A stretch of DNA of 64,000 bases from Comamonas sp. (lineage in GTDB: Bacteria > Pseudomonadota > Gammaproteobacteria > Burkholderiales > Burkholderiaceae_C), in contig JADMKK010000020.1 of NCBI GenBank assembly GCA_015478895.1, forward strand, positions 62,001 through 126,000. Direction: 5' to 3'. The notes under the pieces were generated by a model. That model searched no databases and was not told where the DNA came from. It saw only the letters and a list, made by a program, of their open reading frames with translations. Below are positions 1-7,972 of this stretch, piece after piece (positions within the stretch are counted from its first letter, which is position 1; each line of letters opens with the position of its first letter). The position numbers and the translations under genes were made by a program.

Positions 1-686
1 TCTGCGGCGGCTTGGGCGTTGTCGTCGGCAAACAGGTTGTGCTGCTCGGGCACGCGCACTTCGGGGAAGAGAATCCAGCGGATGCGGTCAAGCTGGGGCA
101 GGGTGATGGCGCTATGACGGCCAAATTGGTGTGGAAACATGTTCCACAGCCGTTCCTGAAAGGCTTCAGGTTCGACGTTTTCAAACATTTCGTCTTGGCA
201 GATGGCCAGCCTTGAAGGGATCGCGCCATCCAGACCTGCTGCGTCGAACTGCGCGCGAGTAATGCGCGTTAAGACTACGCCATAGCCCCAAGGGAAGATG
301 GGCTTGCCTTTGTGAGGCCCGTCAATATGTTGCAGCTGTGGGTCTTGCCCCAAGGCGTTGATGACTTGGATAGCGCAGTGGCGGGCTTGGGTGAGCGGGT
401 TGTTCACCGTTTTGGGCTGGCCCGTTGAGGTATCGAGAATCTCGAAGCTATCTCGGCTGGCGTATCGGATGGTGTGGGGGTGCCAGTCCTTGGTCTCCAA
501 AATTAGCGCGCCGCGGTGCGGGTGCAGCACGACAAAGTCTGGGTGCGTGTGCTTGGGGCCAATGGGCACGTCGTACCAGAGCAGGTAGTCGTCCTCCAGC
601 TTTTGCTCTAAACGTTCGGATAAGCGCTTTTCACCCGTTGTCATTCGGTGCAGGCACGTCCCCCGTGCCGGTATTTGCGTTGCCAT
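1..686 (-). CDS. NERD domain protein (N-terminal part; gene runs off the left edge)
   Basis: The minus strand is open from 686 to the window edge (228 codons). The start is taken at 686 because the residues before the second ATG (644) also look like family sequence. The NERD (nuclease-related) core is visible at about residues 42-70, with PDFVVLHPHRG followed by ILETKDW; the Asp and the E-x-K pair match the expected nuclease-type positions. Family members of this type often continue into a UvrD- or DEAD-type helicase, but that part is outside the window, so whether a helicase follows is unknown. No clear Shine-Dalgarno sequence precedes either start. Confidence 0.75.
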   Translation of the reverse strand, partial: MATQIPARGTCLHRMTTGEKRLSERLEQKLEDDYLLWYDVPIGPKHTHPDFVVLHPHRGALILETKDWHPHTIRYASRDSFEILDTSTGQPKTVNNPLTQARHCAIQVINALGQDPQLQHIDGPHKGKPIFPWGYGVVLTRITRAQFDAAGLDGAIPSRLAICQDEMFENVEPEAFQERLWNMFPHQFGRHSAITLPQLDRIRWILFPEVRVPEQHNLFADDNAQAAA

Positions 687-1024
687 GGCTGTCTCGCTGC
701 ATGCACCCCTGTTGGTCTGGGTGCTGGTTGTATCTATTCGTTGCAACGCTTATAGAAGCAAATGGCATGTGCCTCAACGCTGGCCTACCATCTGTCAGAT
801 TAGGACTACAGAAATTTTTTGGTGTTTTTTGGGGTTAGCCCTTGATAGGTAAGGGCAAGTAGCTATATTTATTGAATTTCTACCCATCGCAAACTCTGAC
901 AAGCGGCAGCTTTGGTACGCGTTTGTCGGGTGCTTAAGGGGCATACATTGACTTGTGCGCTGCTGTGTTGGCAGGCACCATGCGGTATGAGTGGCCCATG
1001 CTTGCAAATTTAGAAGGAAGAACC
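687..1024. other. Intergenic region between divergent NERD and DUF924 genes
   Basis: No convincing gene. It holds one copy of the dispersed palindromic repeat (about 830-880). A TTGACT at 949-954 could be a -35 element for the DUF924 gene, but no good -10 follows at the right distance. A run of T-rich sequence lies just before the repeat. Confidence 0.5.
830..880. repeat. Dispersed palindromic repeat, family A (copy 1)
   Basis: Contains TTAGCCCTTGATAGGTAAGG followed by a GTAGCTAT end, the same core as at 1750-1797, 7477-7526 and 20359-20402. The CCCTT and AAGGG halves pair as a hairpin. Confidence 0.6.
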
Positions 1025-1681
1025 ATGTCTGCACCCTACAAACCCATGTCTTTGCCCATCGCCCAAGTGCTTGATCCGCGCCTGTCGCAGGTGCTGGAGT
1101 ACTGGCTGGGCGCAGAGCTGCCCTCCAACGAGAGCGCGCTGGCGCGCAAGGCGTTGTGGTTTACCAAATCCGAGGAGATGGATGAAGAGATTCGCCACCT
1201 CTTTGGCGGGCTGCTGCAAGAGGCTTTGTTGGGCAAATTGGATGCGGAGGCGATGGAGTCGCCGCTGGGTTTACTGGCGGTGTTGATCGTGCTCGATCAG
1301 TTCACGCGCAATGCCTACCGGGGCACGCCCAAGAGTTTTGCGGGTGACAAGCGGGCGCTGGAGTTGGCGCTCAAGGGCATTGATCGGGGCTGGGACGTGG
1401 AGGACACCATTCCTCCCGTCGCGCGCATTTTTCTGTACCTGCCGCTGGAGCATGCAGAAGATATGGAAATGCAGAACAACAGTGTGGTGGCGTTTGAGCA
1501 GCTGCACCAAGAGTCAGAGCCTGAGTTGCAGGATTTTTTTGCGGGCACGCTGGATTACGCGCACAAGCACCTGGATGTGATTGAGCAGTTTGGGCGCTTT
1601 CCCCACCGCAATGCCATTTTGGGACGCGAGAGCACGCCTGCAGAAAAAGCCTATTTGAGCCAGCCGGGCGCTGGTTTTTAG
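1025..1681 (+). CDS. DUF924 family protein
   Basis: 218 residues. The ATG at 1025 is preceded by GAAGGAAG at a good distance, which favours it over upstream starts in the same frame. The protein matches the DUF924 family pattern: an N-terminal segment around VLEYWLG, the block VLIVLDQFTRNAYRGT at roughly residues 92-107, the IFLYLPLEHAED block near 140, and RFPHRNAILGRESTPAE near the C-terminus. These are the hallmark blocks of this helical, TPR-like family, whose molecular role is not established. It stands alone, followed by a hairpin terminator. Confidence 0.85.
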   Translation: MSAPYKPMSLPIAQVLDPRLSQVLEYWLGAELPSNESALARKALWFTKSEEMDEEIRHLFGGLLQEALLGKLDAEAMESPLGLLAVLIVLDQFTRNAYRGTPKSFAGDKRALELALKGIDRGWDVEDTIPPVARIFLYLPLEHAEDMEMQNNSVVAFEQLHQESEPELQDFFAGTLDYAHKHLDVIEQFGRFPHRNAILGRESTPAEKAYLSQPGAGF

Positions 1682-1708
1682 CGCAGCGGTAGCCACGGCT
1701 TTCTCGTT

Positions 1709-1747
1709 AAAAAGCCGCTTGGGCAGGAACCCAGGCGGCTTTTTTAA
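1709..1747. terminator. Rho-independent terminator between convergent genes
   Basis: The arms AAAAAGCCGCTTGGG and CCCAGGCGGCTTTTTT are separated by a short loop. A-run on one side and T-run on the other allow it to act for both DUF924 (+) and the acyl-CoA operon (-). Confidence 0.8.
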
Positions 1748-1749
1748 TG

Positions 1750-1797
1750 TTTTAGGCCTCTAGCCCTTATGCAGCAAGGGCAAGTAGCTATCAATTG
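1750..1797. repeat. Dispersed palindromic repeat, family A (copy 2)
   Basis: TTTAGGCCTCTAGCCCTTAT, a short loop with AAGGG, then a GTAGCTATCAA end. Nearly identical to the copy at 7477-7526. Confidence 0.7.
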
Positions 1798-1874
1798 ATG
1801 AATCATCCACCCTGCGCCGCGATGGCAAATGCCATTGCAGCGCAGAAAATCGATGGATTGGGTTGCTGAGCGAA

Positions 1875-3440
1875 TTATGGTTTGGCGGTGCTGAACATGT
1901 CCTTGAAGCTTTCGCGCAGCACGTTTTTTTGCACCTTGCCCATGGTGTTGCGGGGCAGTTCTTGCTCAATAAAGCAGCGCTTGGGCACCTTGAAGTTGGC
2001 AAGCTGGCCTTTGATGGCGTTCAGAATTTGCTCGCCATCGAGCGTTGCGCCGGGTTTGGGGATCACGACTGCAACGCCAACTTCCCCAAAATCTGGGTGA
2101 GGCACGCCGACCAAGGCGCTTTCGGCCACGCCGGGCATGTCGTTGATGTAGCTTTCAATTTCAGCGGGGTAGACGTTGTAGCCGCCGCTGATGATCAAGT
2201 CTTTGCTGCGCCCGACGATGGTGACGTAGTCGCTGGCATCGATCTTGCCGACATCCCCAGTTTTGAACCAGCCATCGGCGGTGAACTCTTCCTTGGTCTT
2301 TTCCGGCATGCGCCAGTAGCCTTTGAATACATTCGGGCCTTTGACCTGAATGTTGCCAATCTCACCGGCTGGCATGGGTTGGCCCTGGTCATCGACGACG
2401 CGCAGTTGCACCTCAGGCAAAGGAAAGCCCACGGTGCCGCCCCGGCGGGTGGTCTGGTTGCCATAGCGCGCATCGGCCGCGTAGGGGTTGGAGGTGAGCA
2501 TGATGGTTTCACTCATGCCATAGCGCTCCAAAATGGTGTGGCCGGTGCGCTCCTGCCATTCCTGGAAGGTCTCAATCAGCAGCGGGGCCGAGCCTGCAAT
2601 AAACAGGCGCATGTGCCTGGCTTGCTCGCGGGTGAGCATGGGTTCGGCCAGCATGCGCACATACAGCGTGGGCACGCCCATGAAGACCGTGGCGCGTGGC
2701 ATGGCGGCGATGACGGCCTTGGGGTCGAACTTGGCCATCCAGATCATTTTGCTGCCGTTAATCAGTGCGGCGTGGATGGCGACAAACAGCCCGTGTACGT
2801 GAAAAATTGGCAGTGCATGGATCAGCACATCACCACGCTGCCAGCCCCAGTAGTCTTTCAGCATCACTGCGTTGGATTGCAGATTGCCGTGCGTAAGCAT
2901 GGCCCCTTTGCTGCGGCCCGTGGTGCCGCTGGTGTAGAGAATGGCGGCCACGTCATCGGGCTGCTTGCTCACGGGCGTTTGCGTGGTGGCGCAGCCTGCA
3001 GCCTGCTCCAGCAGGGTGCCGCTCTGGTCATCTCCCAGCGTCAGCACATGCTGGGTGCCAGCTTGCTGGGCGATCGGTGCAATGCGTGCCAGATTGGCAG
3101 GGGTGCAGACAAAAACGGCAGGTTCTGCGTTCTGCACAAAGTATTCAATCTCGGCGTTCTGGTAGGCCGTGTTCAGCGGCAAAAAGATAAAGCCAGCGCG
3201 CAAGCTTGCCAGGTACAGCAGCATGGCTTCCACCGACTTTTCCACCTGTACGGCAATGCGGCTGCCTTCAGGCAGGTTCAGGCCTTGCAGCAAGTTGGCC
3301 ATCTGCGCGCTTCGTTCGTCCAGATCTTTCCAGCTGTAGTTCAGCGGCTGGCCACTGCTGGTAAAGGTTTCCACAGCGGTGTCTTGCAAGTCGCTGGGGA
3401 AAGCTTGGCGCAGGGCGTTAAAGAGGTTGTGGTGGGTCAT
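1875..3440 (-). CDS. matB: Malonyl-CoA synthetase-like acyl-CoA ligase (MatB type)
   Basis: 521 residues, the usual size for small ANL-superfamily ligases, which adenylate a carboxylic acid and transfer it to CoA. The P-loop motif YTSGTTGRSKG is at 169-179. The SGSAPL and GMSE segments lie near 300-330, the hinge KDLIISGGYNVYPAEIE is near 425-441, and a C-terminal GKVQKN block carries the expected catalytic lysine. Overall it reads most like malonyl- or methylmalonyl-CoA synthetases. It is last in a run with a CoA-transferase, a TctC receptor and a crotonase. Substrate assignment (malonate versus methylmalonate or another short diacid) is inference. Confidence 0.75.
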   Translation of the reverse strand: MTHHNLFNALRQAFPSDLQDTAVETFTSSGQPLNYSWKDLDERSAQMANLLQGLNLPEGSRIAVQVEKSVEAMLLYLASLRAGFIFLPLNTAYQNAEIEYFVQNAEPAVFVCTPANLARIAPIAQQAGTQHVLTLGDDQSGTLLEQAAGCATTQTPVSKQPDDVAAILYTSGTTGRSKGAMLTHGNLQSNAVMLKDYWGWQRGDVLIHALPIFHVHGLFVAIHAALINGSKMIWMAKFDPKAVIAAMPRATVFMGVPTLYVRMLAEPMLTREQARHMRLFIAGSAPLLIETFQEWQERTGHTILERYGMSETIMLTSNPYAADARYGNQTTRRGGTVGFPLPEVQLRVVDDQGQPMPAGEIGNIQVKGPNVFKGYWRMPEKTKEEFTADGWFKTGDVGKIDASDYVTIVGRSKDLIISGGYNVYPAEIESYINDMPGVAESALVGVPHPDFGEVGVAVVIPKPGATLDGEQILNAIKGQLANFKVPKRCFIEQELPRNTMGKVQKNVLRESFKDMFSTAKP

Positions 3441-3488
3441 GGCAGAAATCCAGGGTTCAAGCGAAACAGTCAGAGAAAGCGGTTGGTT

Positions 3489-4688
3489 TTAATCAGCTTG
3501 CACGGCAGGCAGCAAGCCCAGCTCCTGCAAGATGGCGCAGCGGTCTGCATCCAGCGCAGGCGGCTGGCGGCGCACGACGGCCTGGCCGGTGGTGTTTAGC
3601 AAGGGATTGCTGGCTACGCGCAGCGGTGTGCCAGCAGGCGTGGTGACCTCGGTCAGCATCTGGCGGGCCTGAACTTGGGGGTGTTCCACCATTTCGGCCA
3701 CGGTCTGGTACAGGCCGGTGGGCACGCCGCTTTGTTCCAGCAAAGCAATCCAGTGCGCGCGCGGGGCTTGCTGCAGGCGCTGCTCCAGCAAGGCTTTCAG
3801 GGCTGCCTGGTGCTCACAGCGTACGGCGTTGTTGAGAAAGCGGGGGTCCTGTGCCAGTGCGGGCAGCGCCAGGATTTCGCACAGGCGTACAAAGGCGTTG
3901 TCGTTGCCGACGGCAATCACAAAGCGGCCATCCTGCGCGGCAAACACATCAAACGGCGCCATGGACGGGTGGCGCGTGCCAATGGGACTGGGCACAGAGC
4001 CGGATGCCTCAAGCCGGGCGACGGCATTTTCCAGCAGGGCCACCTGGCAGTCCAGCATGGAAATATCCAGCCGTTCGCCCTGCTGGGTGTGCATGCGGCG
4101 CATGAGGGCCGATTGCACCCCGATCACGCTGTAGAGACCCGCGGCCAGATCACCAATCGAGACACCTACGCGGCACGGGGCATCAGCCCCGTGGCCGGTC
4201 ACACTCATCATGCCGCTCATGGCCTGCACGACCATGTCGTAAGCCGGCTGGCGGTGGTAGGGGCCCGTCTGGCCAAAGCCGGAGATGGAGGCCAGGATCA
4301 GCTGCGGATGGCGTGCATGCAGCATGTCCCAGTTGTAGCCCAGTTTTTCCAGTGTGCCGGGGCGAAAGTTCTCGACCAGAATGTCGGCGCGCTCAAGCAG
4401 GCGCTCAAAAATGACGCGATCTTCGGCGTTCTTGAGGTCGAGTGCGATCGACTCCTTATTGCGGTTCACCGACATGAAATAGGCGGAGACACCCTCTACA
4501 AACGGGCCGATGGCCCGCGCATCGTCGCCGCAGCCGGGCTGCTCCACCTTGATGACACGTGCCCCCAGATCGGCCAGCATCTGGGTGCAGGCAGGCCCGG
4601 CGAGCACCCGCGTCAAGTCCACCACGGTGATACCAGCCAGCGGCAGGGTCGCTGGGGTGGGCGCTGGCTGAGCGGCGTGCAATGTCAC
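3489..4688 (-). CDS. CaiB/BaiF family III CoA-transferase
   Basis: 399 residues, full length. The N-terminal LAGITVVDLTRVLAGP, the ADILVENFRPGT block and ISGFGQTGPY are typical of formyl-CoA-transferase relatives. The catalytic aspartate is probably in GVSIGDLAAGLY near 190. These enzymes move CoA between carboxylates through a covalent Asp-CoA anhydride. The start is GTG at 4688, overlapping the TGA of the upstream tctC-like gene by 4 bases (GTGA), which points to translational coupling. The acceptor cannot be read from sequence; a dicarboxylate is plausible given the neighbouring ligase. Confidence 0.85.
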   Translation of the reverse strand: MTLHAAQPAPTPATLPLAGITVVDLTRVLAGPACTQMLADLGARVIKVEQPGCGDDARAIGPFVEGVSAYFMSVNRNKESIALDLKNAEDRVIFERLLERADILVENFRPGTLEKLGYNWDMLHARHPQLILASISGFGQTGPYHRQPAYDMVVQAMSGMMSVTGHGADAPCRVGVSIGDLAAGLYSVIGVQSALMRRMHTQQGERLDISMLDCQVALLENAVARLEASGSVPSPIGTRHPSMAPFDVFAAQDGRFVIAVGNDNAFVRLCEILALPALAQDPRFLNNAVRCEHQAALKALLEQRLQQAPRAHWIALLEQSGVPTGLYQTVAEMVEHPQVQARQMLTEVTTPAGTPLRVASNPLLNTTGQAVVRRQPPALDADRCAILQELGLLPAVQAD

Positions 4689-5665
4689 TGGGCAGCTCCA
4701 TTTTTGGTGGCAGCCTGGGTAATGGCCAAGTATTTTTTGCCTTCATCGGCAGCCCATGCCTTGAACTGTGCGGGTGACTGCGAGGGGCTGGCAAGATTGC
4801 CCTGCTTTTCCAGACGGGCCTTCACTTCAGGATCATTGAGTACCTTGGTGCTGGCATCAAAAATCTTCTTGACCACGTCATCAGGCATGCCGGCGGGGCC
4901 ATACAGGTTGTAAGAGATGGTGAAGTTGAAGTCAGGCAAACCGGCTTCCTTCATGCTGGGCAGCTCAGGGAATAGCGGCGAGCGCTCAGCGGTGGTGACG
5001 CCCAGAAGGCGAATCTTGCCCGCTTGCGCGAGTGGCAGCACGGAAGGCGGGGTGCCAAAGGTCATGTCCACATCGCCAGCGGCCACGGCTTGAATGGACG
5101 GAGCACCGCCTTTGTAGGGTACGTGCAGCATTTCAATGCCGAATGCATTTTCAAACGAAGCGCCCGCCAAGTGGGTAATGACGCCTGCACCGGATGAGGA
5201 ATAGCTGAGCTTGGCGGGGTTCTTGCGCGCATGCTCCACCAGTGACTTCACATCTTTTTCCGGGAATTTTTCGCGGACACCAATCAGCATGGGCGAGTAA
5301 GCCCAGCGGGTGATCGGCGTGAAATGCTTGTCGGCGGTATAGCGCACGCTTTTGTAGAGCAACTGGTCAGAGCCGTTGAGGCTCACGGTAGCCAGCAGCA
5401 AGGTATGGCCATCCGGTGCGGCGCGGGCGGCCAAGTCAGAGGCGATGGTGGTGCCGGCGCCGGGCTTGTTTTCCACAATGATGGGCTGACCCAGCTCGTT
5501 GCCCAGCTTTTCGCTGATGACGCGTGCTACCGAATCAGCGCCGCCTCCAGGGGGAAAACCGACGAGCAAAGTAATGGGCTTGCTGGGGAAGCTCTGGGCC
5601 GCAGCCGCAGTGCAGATCAAGGTGCAGACTGCTGTGAGCAGGGTTTTGGTGGGCTTGGTGGTCAT
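4685..5665 (-). CDS. TctC/Bug family extracytoplasmic solute receptor
   Basis: 326 residues from the ATG at 5665, which has AAGGAG about 6 bases upstream. An N-terminal signal peptide (KTLLTAVCTLICTAAAAQS) sends it to the periplasm. Bug-family marks are PSKPITLLVGFPPGGGAD, IVENKPGAG and HVPYKGGAP. Such receptors bind small carboxylates for tripartite tricarboxylate transporters, and no TctA/TctB membrane gene is in this operon. Many Burkholderiales carry orphan Bug receptors beside catabolic genes, so it may share a transporter encoded elsewhere. The ligand is inferred to be the acid consumed by the operon. Confidence 0.88.
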   Translation of the reverse strand: MTTKPTKTLLTAVCTLICTAAAAQSFPSKPITLLVGFPPGGGADSVARVISEKLGNELGQPIIVENKPGAGTTIASDLAARAAPDGHTLLLATVSLNGSDQLLYKSVRYTADKHFTPITRWAYSPMLIGVREKFPEKDVKSLVEHARKNPAKLSYSSSGAGVITHLAGASFENAFGIEMLHVPYKGGAPSIQAVAAGDVDMTFGTPPSVLPLAQAGKIRLLGVTTAERSPLFPELPSMKEAGLPDFNFTISYNLYGPAGMPDDVVKKIFDASTKVLNDPEVKARLEKQGNLASPSQSPAQFKAWAADEGKKYLAITQAATKNGAAQ

Positions 5666-5754
5666 GGTTGTCTCCTTGGATTTTCTAGGGGTGTCAAACG
5701 GCAAAATGCCTTCTTGTTTGCGCAGGCTCTGCGGCCCGCTGCAAACGACACGGT

Positions 5755-6504
5755 TTACCGGCCTGTGAAGACCGGAGTGCGTTTCTCTTTCCACGCCAGG
5801 CCGCCTTCGGCCAGATCTTGAGAATGCAGGGTGCGTTCCACCTCGCGTTGAATGGCTTGGGGGTCGTGCTGGTTGCGTGCAATCAGGTTGAGGTGTTTTT
5901 TCATGCCACGCACCGCCAGAGGCGCCATGGCGCGCAGCGTGTTGCTGAGTTGGTCGACGGTGTCTTGCAGTGCTTCAGGCTCACACAGGTGGGTAAGGAA
6001 GCCGCAGGCCTTCATGTCGGCAGCATGGAGTTGCTCGCAAGTGAGGAACAGGCGCTTGGCAGTGTCCAGCCCCAGGCGGGTGACGTAGCGCTCCAGCCCT
6101 TGGGCATAGAAATGCAGCCCCAGGCGCGCAGCGGGCATGAACATGTTGGTGTGCTGACTCCCGATGCGAAAGTCGCAGGCCAGCACCAGATCGGTGGCGC
6201 CGCCATACACACCGCCTTGCAGTGCTGCGATAGTGACGGCGTGGCATTGCTCGAACGCATCCACCATTTCGCCGAAACTACTGCCGCTGTGCTGGCTATT
6301 TTTGATGTCTGATATATCATAACCACTGCAAAAATGCTTGCCTTCACTTTGCAGAATCAAGACGCGAATGTTGGAGTTTTTGTTGATAGTCTCTATGTGC
6401 TTGATCAGTTCCGGCAGATCTTCAGCAGCCAGCTTGTTGGCCATGCTGGGCCGGGAAAGTGTGATGTAGGCCACATCCTGATCAATTTTTAATTGTGGTT
6501 TCAT
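5755..6504 (-). CDS. Crotonase-fold enzyme lacking the hydratase glutamates (decarboxylase-like?)
   Basis: 249 residues from the ATG at 6504; an upstream extension in the same frame overlaps the divergent regulator and is less likely. The oxyanion-hole segment HFCSGYDISD is near 62-71. The position that carries a catalytic Glu in enoyl-CoA hydratase reads VYGGATDL, and the second Glu region reads AARLGLHFY, so both hydratase glutamates appear to be missing. The VxGGAxxx pattern, an aromatic residue in the second region and the KxKRxPxFxG-like tail recall methylmalonyl-CoA decarboxylase (YgfG/ScpB). Next to a MatB-like ligase this would complete malonate to acetyl-CoA. The family call is firm, the reaction is inference. 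Confidence 0.8.
   Translation of the reverse strand: MKPQLKIDQDVAYITLSRPSMANKLAAEDLPELIKHIETINKNSNIRVLILQSEGKHFCSGYDISDIKNSQHSGSSFGEMVDAFEQCHAVTIAALQGGVYGGATDLVLACDFRIGSQHTNMFMPAARLGLHFYAQGLERYVTRLGLDTAKRLFLTCEQLHAADMKACGFLTHLCEPEALQDTVDQLSNTLRAMAPLAVRGMKKHLNLIARNQHDPQAIQREVERTLHSQDLAEGGLAWKEKRTPVFTGR
6310..6319. promoter_or_regulatory. Palindrome TGATATATCA inside the crotonase gene
   Basis: A perfect 10-base palindrome in the early part of the crotonase coding region. The same word occurs at 6977-6986, with a 9/10 match in the intergenic region at 6520-6529. Candidate auxiliary operator for the GntR regulator. Confidence 0.4.
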
Positions 6505-6519
6505 TTTTTCAAAGCCATT

Positions 6520-6529
6520 AGATATATCA
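6520..6529. promoter_or_regulatory. Candidate GntR operator in the divergent promoter
   Basis: AGATATATCA lies in the 36-base gap between the divergent crotonase and gntR starts and differs in one base from the perfect palindromes on either side. In so short a gap a bound regulator would block both promoters. Confidence 0.45.
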
Positions 6530-6540
6530 ATAATTAAAGT

Positions 6541-7278
6541 ATGAACAGACAAACGGCACCAATAGAGCAAACCCTTGATGGCGTCAGCCTGCAAGACCGC
6601 ATCCGCATTGCGCTGGAAGAGGACATCAACCAGGGCCGTTTGCGCCCCGGGGATGCTTTGAAAGAGCAGCTTTTGTGCGAGCGTTTCCACGCCTCGCGAA
6701 CGCCGATTCGTGAGGCTATTTTGCTGCTCAGTGCCCGCGGACTTATCGACATCATTCCACGTTCAGGCATTTATATTAAAAGGCTTGGTGCTCGTAAAAT
6801 AATAGCAATTATGGAAGGCTTGGCAGAACTGGAGGCAGTGCTGGCCCGGCTGGCAGCGCAGCGGGTGAGTGAGGTGCAGAAGCAGCAACTGCTGGCCTCT
6901 CTGGCACAGACCCAGGTGCATGCGCAAGCAGCCAACTCTGCTGCCTATGCACAAGCGAATGCTGCGTTGCATGAGCTGATATATCAGAGTAGCGCCAATG
7001 AGTTCATTGCTGAGCAAACACAGCATGCACGCCTGCGGATTGCGCCTTATCGCACCCACATGTTTGCCAAGCCTGAGCGCTTACTGCAATCGCAGGAGGA
7101 GCACCAGCGCATTGTGCAGGCCATCGTTCAGGGCGACGGTGAGGCTGCCGCACAGGCAATGCGCACGCACATTTCGGCTGGTGGGCAAGCTTTTGTGGAA
7201 GCCGCGCTGCGTGCGCCGAGCTTTGAGAGCGTGCCTAAGAAGTCGAAGCGGGGGACGGGCAGAGAACGCCTCGCGTAG
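6541..7278 (+). CDS. GntR-family transcriptional regulator (FadR/FCD subfamily)
   Basis: 245 residues. The winged helix-turn-helix covers about residues 15-80, with EEDINQGRLRPGDAL and FHASRTPIREAILLL as the family marks; the rest is an all-helical FCD effector domain, including LHELIYQSS and EEHQRIVQAI. The start at 6541 is fixed by an in-frame TAA just upstream, and there is no Shine-Dalgarno sequence, so the mRNA may be leaderless. It is divergent from the acyl-CoA operon and probably regulates it. FCD regulators often sense carboxylates or acyl-CoAs, as MatR does in rhizobial malonate operons. Confidence 0.88.
   Translation: MNRQTAPIEQTLDGVSLQDRIRIALEEDINQGRLRPGDALKEQLLCERFHASRTPIREAILLLSARGLIDIIPRSGIYIKRLGARKIIAIMEGLAELEAVLARLAAQRVSEVQKQQLLASLAQTQVHAQAANSAAYAQANAALHELIYQSSANEFIAEQTQHARLRIAPYRTHMFAKPERLLQSQEEHQRIVQAIVQGDGEAAAQAMRTHISAGGQAFVEAALRAPSFESVPKKSKRGTGRERLA
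6977..6986. promoter_or_regulatory. Palindrome TGATATATCA inside gntR
   Basis: A perfect copy, extended to the 12-base palindrome CTGATATATCAG at 6976-6987, within the regulator's own coding region. Confidence 0.4.
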
Positions 7279-7306
7279 AAGAAAAAGTAGACACAAAAGC
7301 AGGCGC

Positions 7307-7340
7307 AAAAAAGCCGCCTGTGCTGAAGTGCACAGGCGGT
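7307..7340 (-). terminator. Hairpin with T-run on the minus strand
   Basis: The arms CCGCCTGTGC (7314-7323) and GCACAGGCGG (7330-7339) pair perfectly. The A-run at 7307-7312 becomes a T-run on the minus strand, so it terminates leftward transcription; it may also slow transcription leaving gntR. Confidence 0.7.
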
Positions 7341-7573
7341 CGTGTCGAGAAGCCGATAGCTCTTTATTTCAATGAATACGCCAGACCTTGCACCTTGATG
7401 TAGCAGGAGGCTTTTGCACGCTCACTGCCTCAGCGTCCAAGGTAATGCGTGGGTCATTGGATGAGCGATTAATAGCGTTTTAGGCCTCTAGCCCTTATGC
7501 AGAAAGGGCATGCAGCTATCAAACTAGATAAATGGTTGCAGAGCGGCTAGCCCTTCACCCTTGCTAGTCCTTG
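7341..7573. other. Intergenic region with possible gene remnant and repeat
   Basis: On the minus strand a short open stretch ends at a TAA at about 7367-7369, just before the hairpin at 7307-7340, with a closing peptide like CYIKVQGLAYSLK. The frame is closed a few codons upstream, so it may be the tail of a decayed gene. The left half of a repeat copy follows from 7477. Confidence 0.3.
7477..7526. repeat. Dispersed palindromic repeat, family A (copy 3)
   Basis: TTTTAGGCCTCTAGCCCTTA, then AAAGGGC and GCAGCTATCAA. Same element as at 1750-1797. Confidence 0.7.
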
Positions 7574-7840
7574 TTAGTCTTTGGTCGGGCGACGGCCGGT
7601 GAGCGACCAGCCTGCGTGCAGGTTTTTCTTGTCGTTCTCATATTCCCAATTGGTGCCGCAGCGCTCGCAGACGTAGCGTGTGATTGTCACCATGCCCGTA
7701 GAGCGCTCGCGTTTGTAGTTGGTGCCTTGAGCCAATTCAGCGTGGCCGGGAGTTTTGCGCCAGTTGCGCTGGATGCCGGCGCAGGCTTCGCACAGCTCCA
7801 TCTTTTTGAGTTCGGTCTGACGGTCTTGGTCTTGGGCCAT
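7574..7840 (-). CDS. Small protein with two CXXC pairs (zinc-ribbon-like)
   Basis: 88 residues from the ATG at 7840, preceded by a purine-rich AGAAAGA. Cysteine pairs CEAC (17-20) and CERC (58-61) are spaced as in a small zinc ribbon, and the intervening stretch is basic. The C-terminus is charged and contains no membrane segment. I do not recognise the family. It follows the ptxS-like gene on the same strand after about 130 bases, without an obvious functional link. Confidence 0.6.
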   Translation of the reverse strand: MAQDQDRQTELKKMELCEACAGIQRNWRKTPGHAELAQGTNYKRERSTGMVTITRYVCERCGTNWEYENDKKNLHAGWSLTGRRPTKD

Positions 7841-7972
7841 GTGAATGTTCTTTCTGCGTGAATCTTGCTTAACTGTGAATTTTGCCGTTGCTGGCTCCAT
7901 GAGCGTGTTGCGCGGTCTTTCACAGCAGGCAGCGGGCCCTTAGTTACCCCCAAGGTACAGCGCTGCATCCGC

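Noticed and set aside
1863-3599. 578-codon plus-strand open frame
   Set aside because: It is antisense to the whole acyl-CoA ligase gene, which has clear family motifs; the frame has no recognisable domain and is a by-product of high-GC codon use.
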